In this document: positions 6,907 to 11,202 of the stretch, in pieces
How positions within the stretch are numbered: position 1 is the stretch's first letter
Layout: every line of letters starts with the position of its first letter
Assembly: GCA_900552415.1 (NCBI GenBank)
Contig: USAD01000067.1
Span: 1-11,202 of the forward strand
DNA from: an uncultured Parabacteroides sp.
Lineage (GTDB): Bacteria; Bacteroidota; Bacteroidia; Bacteroidales; Tannerellaceae
Direction: 5' to 3'
Length of the DNA stretch: 11,202 bases
Notes under the pieces: generated by a model
Database searches by the model: none
Seen by the model: only the letters and a program-made list of their open reading frames with translations
Told to the model about the DNA's origin: nothing
Program-made: the position numbers and the translations under genes

Positions 6907-9640
6907 CTTTAAACAACTTCATCTGTCCCATGATTTCATCCCGTACATCTTCCGGGTTTTCCTGCGGTTCGGCAGGTGTCGTTTCCGGTTCAGCCTGTTC
7001 TTCCTCTTCTTCCGAAGGCTGGTGAGTTTCCGGATGACGGGTCGGTTCCAGCTCATTGATCGTTTCTACCAGGTGCGTAGTCAAGCGTTTTCCCCGGGCT
7101 TTGACACTTCGTGCCACGACAAACTCTTCCGCTTCAATGATGAGCGGTTCGCGTGCACTGTCAAAGCCGCCGAATATGATTTCTATGCGGGGATAACATT
7201 CATCCGTCAGCAAATAAATACTGCTTTTCGGATTATCACCTAACAGATTCCTGCGGTTGCCGGGCTCGAGATAGAAGCGTTTCAGATAAGGCGCCTTATG
7301 ATCGGCGTCATAATAGGCGGCTGTCCATATCTTTGTTTGCTGGAATTTCTCGATGACGAGGATATCACTTTCATAGTGATTGCTCAAGTCAAAATTGGTT
7401 GTATAATATTCGCCGTTACGGCGGATTACCAAGATCAGGTCTGAACTCTGAAATTCTCCTAACTCCTCTCCTCTTCCATCATAATTGAGGCGTAGCACAT
7501 CCCAGTCGAACCATACCATGCGTCCGCCTAACGTAGAACTTCCCCGTTGTTTTAATACTACTTTATGGATTTCTGCCTTCGTCAGTGTATTACCGATCGA
7601 GCTGCGTCCTTTAATGGCAATCGTACTGAAGTCCTTTTCGAACATCAGCAGCTTCTGGCGCAACTTCGGTTTCAGAATTACTTTTACCGTTTCTGCCTCT
7701 CCATTGGTATTGGCACTGAAATACAAGATACGCGAGCCTTCCGTTCCTTTGGTCAGATTGTATTCCTTGTCGCGTGTAATGCCGCCAATGGCGAAGCGTT
7801 TGATGAAATTGGTTCCCATCTTCCCATCGCGGTAAATCACATTATAGATCGTCCGGCTGTCGTTGCGGTTGAATACATTCAGGTAAATGATGTCTTTCCC
7901 GACAAACATCTTTTCCGAAACTTTGACGATCTTGTAGATACCGGAACGGTAGAAAATGATAATATCGTCGATATCCGAACAGTTGCACACAAACTCGTCT
8001 TTCTTCAGGGAGGTTCCGATGAAGCCTTCTGCCCGGTTAATATATAATTTCTCGTTGGCTTCGGCCACTTTAGTCGCCTGGATTGTGTCAAAACTCCTGA
8101 TTTCCGTCAGTCGAGGATAACGCTTTCCATACTTCTCTTTCAGCATCTGGAACCATTGGATGGTGTAATCGACAATGTGGGCCAGATGATCCTGGATGCG
8201 GGCGATGTCTGTCTTGATCTGCAGAATCTGCTCTTCGCATTTTTGCGTATTGAATTTCAGGATGCGGGCCATCTTGATTTCCATCAGCTTTAATATGTCA
8301 TCACGGGTGACTTCGCGGATGAATTGGGGCTTGAAAGGCGTCAGTCGCCTATCTACATGGGCAATAGCTTCGTCCATCGATGCTGCCTGTTCGAATTCTT
8401 TATCCTTGTAGATACGTTCCTCGATGAATATTTTCTCCAATGAAGCAAAGAACAAGGTCTCTTCTAATTCACCTCTTTCGATCTCCAGCTCTTTTTGCAG
8501 CAGCGACAGCGTGTTGTCCGTTGAGTGCTTTAAAACGTCGCTGACGGTCAGGAAATGCGGCTTGTCGTCTTTAATGACACAGCAGTTGGGAGAAACACTG
8601 ATTTCGCAGTCCGTAAAAGCATACAGGGCATCGATGGTTTTATCTGATGAAACGCCCGGAGCCAGATGCACCAGGATTTCAACATTCTTCGCCGTGTTGT
8701 CATCTACTTTCTTGATCTTGATCTTGCCTTTATCGTTTGCTTTCAGAATAGATTCGATGATCGATGATGTTGTCCTTCCATACGGGATTTCAGAAATGAC
8801 CAGGGTCTTGTTGTCTTGCTTGCTGATCTTGGCACGGATCTTCACCGAACCGCCACGTTCCCCGTCGTTGTATTTACTGACATCGATGTATCCGCCTGTC
8901 TGGAAATCCGGATACAAGGCAAACTTTTCTCCTTTCAGGTATGAGATGGATGCATCAATCAGTTCGTTGAAGTTATGCGGAAGAATTTTGGAAGAAAGAC
9001 CTACGGCAATTCCTTCTACACCTTGTGCCAGCAACAGCGGAAACTTGACCGGCAGTGTAACCGGTTCACGGTTGCGGCCGTCGTAAGAAGCTTGCCATTG
9101 GGTTGTCTTCGGATTGAATACAGTTTCCAAGGCAAATTTGGAAAGGCGTGCTTCGATATAACGGGGAGCAGCCGCGCTGTCGCCCGTCAGAATATTACCC
9201 CAGTTTCCCTGACAGTCAATCAGCAGGTCTTTTTGTCCTAATTGAACCAAGGCATCACCGATGGAAGCATCGCCGTGCGGATGGAACTGCATGGTATGAC
9301 CAACGATATTGGCCACTTTGTTATAACGACCGTCATCCAGCCGTTTCATAGAATGCAGGATACGGCGCTGTACGGGCTTTAAACCGTCGTTGATGTGAGG
9401 TACAGCACGTTCCAGAATGACATAAGAGGCATAATCGAGGAACCAGCTTTGGTACATACCGGAAAGATGGTGTGTAATGCGATCGGACGATTTATCCGGC
9501 ACTTTGTATTCAGAATGTTCCTGGCTGTTTTCCTGCTCATCATTCACTTCGTTCTCTTCTGACGGCGTATCTTGGGCTTTGTTTTTGTTCAGCTCGTCTT
9601 GTTCGGATATATTATTTTTATCGATATCTTCTGGTCTCAT
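6893..9640 (-). CDS. parC: DNA topoisomerase IV subunit A (ParC-type)
   Basis: The subunit cuts and rejoins DNA in the type IIA topoisomerase that unlinks daughter chromosomes, partnered with ParE (not in this window). The catalytic domain starts near residue 57 after an acidic, low-complexity N-terminal extension. It contains INDGLKPVQRRIL, HPHGDASIGDAL (Ala125, Ser126, Asp129) and AAAPRYIEARLSKFA with the active-site Tyr161. The second half is a beta-propeller-like C-terminal domain with GRSSIGN but no canonical gyrase box (QRRGGKG), supporting topoisomerase IV over gyrase. The tail is Glu/Pro-rich and ends in MGQMKLFKDDDV. The start is taken at ATG 9640 (915 residues). An in-frame TTG at 9676 would add 12 residues, but ATG is preferred. 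It is the first gene of the run with DUF3316 and S41. Fluoroquinolones target this family. Confidence 0.93.
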   Translation of the reverse strand: MRPEDIDKNNISEQDELNKNKAQDTPSEENEVNDEQENSQEHSEYKVPDKSSDRITHHLSGMYQSWFLDYASYVILERAVPHINDGLKPVQRRILHSMKRLDDGRYNKVANIVGHTMQFHPHGDASIGDALVQLGQKDLLIDCQGNWGNILTGDSAAAPRYIEARLSKFALETVFNPKTTQWQASYDGRNREPVTLPVKFPLLLAQGVEGIAVGLSSKILPHNFNELIDASISYLKGEKFALYPDFQTGGYIDVSKYNDGERGGSVKIRAKISKQDNKTLVISEIPYGRTTSSIIESILKANDKGKIKIKKVDDNTAKNVEILVHLAPGVSSDKTIDALYAFTDCEISVSPNCCVIKDDKPHFLTVSDVLKHSTDNTLSLLQKELEIERGELEETLFFASLEKIFIEERIYKDKEFEQAASMDEAIAHVDRRLTPFKPQFIREVTRDDILKLMEIKMARILKFNTQKCEEQILQIKTDIARIQDHLAHIVDYTIQWFQMLKEKYGKRYPRLTEIRSFDTIQATKVAEANEKLYINRAEGFIGTSLKKDEFVCNCSDIDDIIIFYRSGIYKIVKVSEKMFVGKDIIYLNVFNRNDSRTIYNVIYRDGKMGTNFIKRFAIGGITRDKEYNLTKGTEGSRILYFSANTNGEAETVKVILKPKLRQKLLMFEKDFSTIAIKGRSSIGNTLTKAEIHKVVLKQRGSSTLGGRMVWFDWDVLRLNYDGRGEELGEFQSSDLILVIRRNGEYYTTNFDLSNHYESDILVIEKFQQTKIWTAAYYDADHKAPYLKRFYLEPGNRRNLLGDNPKSSIYLLTDECYPRIEIIFGGFDSAREPLIIEAEEFVVARSVKARGKRLTTHLVETINELEPTRHPETHQPSEEEEEQAEPETTPAEPQENPEDVRDEIMGQMKLFKDDDV

Positions 9641-9721
9641 ATCTGTTATTCTGGCTTTCCTGTCAAATTCTCCCAATTAGTAAACTGGGGGTAAATATAC
9701 GAAAAATTCAAGGTTTTTAGC

Positions 9722-9729
9722 TATATTTG
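9722..9729 (+). promoter_or_regulatory. Possible -7 box for the GNAT gene
   Basis: TATATTTG matches the Bacteroides -7 consensus TAnnTTTG and lies 20 bases before the ATG at 9750, in a suitably AT-rich gap. The base run 19 bases further upstream does not match the -33 TTTG, so this is only a half-match. The leader would be very short and there is no Shine-Dalgarno sequence, only an AT-rich run, which is usual in this phylum. Confidence 0.5.
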
Positions 9730-9749
9730 AGCACTAAATAGTTTTTTTT

Positions 9750-10286
9750 ATGATACAACTGAGACGAATTACACAGGTGAATGATCCGGATTTATCCCGG
9801 TTGATGGATTTGTATGAGCTTTCCTTTCCGGAAGAAGAACGAAGAGACCGGCAACAGCTGTTCCGGATGATCGAGTTAGTCCCCGACATGTCGTTTAATG
9901 CCGTTGAAGATAATGGTGAACTTTGCGGATTGACTATTTATTGGGATTTAGGAGATTTTTATTACATGGAGCATCTGGCCGTTTTCCCGGAAATGCGAAA
10001 TCGTAAGATCGGACAACAGATTCTGGATTACTGGAAAAAGCATCTTCCCAAGTTGCAGGTACTGGAAGCTGAACCAGCCATAGAAGCGATGGCTGTCCGG
10101 CGGATCGGGTTCTATGAACGGAATGGATTCCGGGTAATCTGTAAGGATTATGTTCAGCCTTCGTACCGGAAAGATGAAGATAGCTGCCCATTGTGGATTA
10201 TGGGAACAGATATGCCCGATGATATGCAGGCCTGTATCCAGAATATCAAGACAAACGTGTACAAAGAGCCGCTGAAGTGGCTGTAA
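9750..10286 (+). CDS. GNAT-family N-acetyltransferase
   Basis: The 178-residue product has the GNAT layout. An N-terminal helix segment (LSRLMDLYELSFPEEER) is followed by a strand pair around FNAVEDNGELCGLTIYW. Then comes the acetyl-CoA-binding core, MEHLAVFPEMRNRKIGQQIL (73-92), with the pyrophosphate-loop pattern R85-K-I-G88-Q-Q90, where the usual last Gly/Ala is Gln. The late FYERNGFRVI (121-130) matches the motif that follows the binding site. Such enzymes move an acetyl group from acetyl-CoA to an amine on a small molecule, peptide or protein; the substrate cannot be told from sequence. The SFPEEERR start is common in a small-molecule/peptide GNAT group of Bacteroidetes and Firmicutes. 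It is a single gene, divergent from topoisomerase IV A and converging on yidD with 7 bp between the stops. Confidence 0.88.
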   Translation: MIQLRRITQVNDPDLSRLMDLYELSFPEEERRDRQQLFRMIELVPDMSFNAVEDNGELCGLTIYWDLGDFYYMEHLAVFPEMRNRKIGQQILDYWKKHLPKLQVLEAEPAIEAMAVRRIGFYERNGFRVICKDYVQPSYRKDEDSCPLWIMGTDMPDDMQACIQNIKTNVYKEPLKWL

Positions 10287-10293
10287 TTCTTTG

Positions 10294-10515
10294 TCAGGGA
10301 ACGGGATCATAACCGCTGCCGCCCCATGGATGACAACGCAGAATGCGTCTGACGGCCAAGTACAGTCCTTTTACCGGACCGTATTTCTTGAGTGCCTGAA
10401 CCGCATATTCCGAACAGGTCGGTGTGAAGCGGCAAGAAGGCGGAGTTAAAGGAGAAATACAGTATTTATAGAAATAGATTGGGATGAGCAGCAGACTTGT
10501 CAGAAACTTCTTCAT
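10294..10515 (-). CDS. yidD: Membrane protein insertion efficiency factor YidD
   Basis: The 73-residue protein is nearly all family motif: an N-terminal amphipathic/hydrophobic helix ([19 protein letters not shown]), then [11 protein letters not shown] with Cys28 and Cys34, and the C-terminal [12 protein letters not shown] with Cys61 just before it. YidD assists YidC-dependent insertion of inner-membrane proteins from the inner face of the membrane. Length and ending are standard for the family. The start overlaps the rnpA stop by 4 bp (ATGA), so translation is probably coupled. yidC and rpmH, which flank this pair in many other bacteria, are not in the window. Confidence 0.96.
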   Translation of the reverse strand: MKKFLTSLLLIPIYFYKYCISPLTPPSCRFTPTCSEYAVQALKKYGPVKGLYLAVRRILRCHPWGGSGYDPVP

Positions 10516-10901
10516 TGGATTTTTTCTCCTAACATACGGACGGCTTTTTCCATGGCTTTCTCCATGTTTTCGTATGAGACAAGCTCTTTCTCCAGGTAGA
10601 TAAAGGCAATTGTCAGGAATTTGCCAGCCGTCAGGAGTGGTTCGTGAAGAACCGACTTACGAAGTCGGTAACTCTCGCGGATCTGCCGTTTGACAGCATT
10701 CCGTTTGACAGCTCGCTTGAATTTCTTTTTTGAGACACTGATTAAAATAGACGCAGGTACACTTCTTTGTTCGTCGATTACCGTATAGACAACGCGTAAA
10801 GGATAAGCGATAAACGACTGTCCTTCTGCAAAGAGAAGGTCGATATCCCGTTTCCTCGACAGGCGTTCGGCTTTCGACAAAGTGTACCTGCGAATTGTCA
10901 T
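10512..10901 (-). CDS. rnpA: Ribonuclease P protein component
   Basis: RnpA is the protein subunit of RNase P, helping the catalytic RNA bind pre-tRNA and cut its 5' leader. The 129-residue product has the family's basic character, with [20 protein letters not shown] near the front and the diagnostic RNR region [22 protein letters not shown] at residues 58-79. Length is typical. The ATG at 10901 is 7 bp after the hemD stop, and its own stop overlaps the yidD start. The order hemD-rnpA-yidD suggests one operon read from beyond the right edge. In many other bacteria rnpA instead follows rpmH near the origin. Confidence 0.96.
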   Translation of the reverse strand: MTIRRYTLSKAERLSRKRDIDLLFAEGQSFIAYPLRVVYTVIDEQRSVPASILISVSKKKFKRAVKRNAVKRQIRESYRLRKSVLHEPLLTAGKFLTIAFIYLEKELVSYENMEKAMEKAVRMLGEKIQ

Positions 10902-10908
10902 TCTTTTA

Positions 10909-11202
10909 TTATTTACCAGATTCTTTCTTCAAATATTGCTCCAAAGCAGCCGTCATTGATGGTGCTTCGGGTGTCGGAGCTTCTACATCTAGACGTAAGC
11001 CGGCATCTTTTACCGCTTTAGCCGTAGTAGGTCCGAAGCATCCGATACGGATGTCTTTCTGGTTAAAATTCGGGAAATTCTTCAGCAAAGAAGAAATTCC
11101 GGCCGGACTGAAAAATACAAGCATATCATAATCGAAGCTTTCATCCGCTTTGAAATCGTTGCTCACCGTGCGATACATGACAGCTTCCGTAAAGTCAATT
11201 TT
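10909..11202 (-). CDS. hemD: Uroporphyrinogen-III synthase, C-terminal part (partial)
   Basis: The frame is open from the window edge to TAA at 10909-10911 and gives 97 residues starting KIDFTEAVMYRTVSNDF. The gene continues past the edge, so the internal Met at 11178 is not the start. DYDMLVFFSPAGISSLL is the typical HemD segment leading into the second domain, and the following IRIGCFGPTTAKAVKDAGLRLDVEAPTPEAPSMTAALEQYL matches the family's closing Rossmann-like half, including the conserved Thr/Gly turn (GPTTAKA). HemD closes and flips ring D of hydroxymethylbilane to make uroporphyrinogen III, the precursor of haem and corrinoids. It is upstream of rnpA by 7 bp on the same strand. Confidence 0.9.
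   Translation of the reverse strand, partial: KIDFTEAVMYRTVSNDFKADESFDYDMLVFFSPAGISSLLKNFPNFNQKDIRIGCFGPTTAKAVKDAGLRLDVEAPTPEAPSMTAALEQYLKKESGK

Noticed and set aside
9641..9676. TTG start adding 12 residues to topoisomerase IV A
   Set aside because: A normal ATG lies at 9640, the extra residues look like leader sequence, and they precede a poorly conserved extension in any case.
9692..9699. Minus-strand TATATTTA as a -7 box for topoisomerase IV A
   Set aside because: The last base departs from TAnnTTTG and there is no TTTG at 19-20 bases upstream.
1..11202. CRISPR array, transposase, integrase, toxin-antitoxin or phage genes
   Set aside because: No spaced direct repeats were seen, and none of the credible genes belongs to such families.

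Overview
The window looks like a chromosomal piece of a gut Bacteroidales, most likely Parabacteroides or a close relative. The reasons are lipoprotein families confined to Bacteroidetes (PCMD, DUF4493), a Bacteroidetes-style -33/-7 promoter in front of a tRNA gene, the order hemD-rnpA-yidD, and a topoisomerase IV A gene followed by DUF3316 and S41 peptidase genes. The genus is inferred from protein resemblance only.

Left part (1-4567, accessory). The tail of an unidentified gene ends at 60. A 132-bp palindromic repeat (113-244) follows, with two hairpins at each end whose stems differ by compensating changes. Three same-strand lipoprotein genes come next: a multidomain PCMD-type protein (256-1944), a long DUF4493 protein (1970-3709) and a short DUF4493 protein (3718-4491). 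They are 25 and 8 bp apart and end at a strong, apparently bidirectional terminator (4526-4565). Their products are probably anchored in the outer membrane, and two have the acidic residues after the lipid-carrying Cys that are linked to surface display. GC content is very uneven here: about 60% in much of the first gene and 36% in the last 400 bp of the second.

Junction (4568-5023). A minus-strand fragment resembling only the C-terminal module of GH43-type glycosidases lies directly downstream of a tRNA-Leu(UAG) gene that has its own promoter and terminator. It looks like a scar of past turnover next to a tRNA.

Right part (5024-11202, conserved). A minus-strand run of topoisomerase IV subunit A, a DUF3316 protein and a PDZ-less S41 protease-like lipoprotein is joined by overlapping stops and starts. 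Topoisomerase IV A separates chromosomes, and the other two are envelope proteins of unknown purpose. A lone plus-strand GNAT acetyltransferase diverges from it. The minus-strand operon hemD (partial)-rnpA-yidD closes the window: haem synthesis, tRNA 5' processing and membrane protein insertion.

No CRISPR array, transposase, integrase or recognisable defence system was found. The best candidates for something undescribed are the paired-hairpin repeat, the mosaic DUF4493 gene in its lipoprotein operon, and the GH43 scar beside the tRNA.
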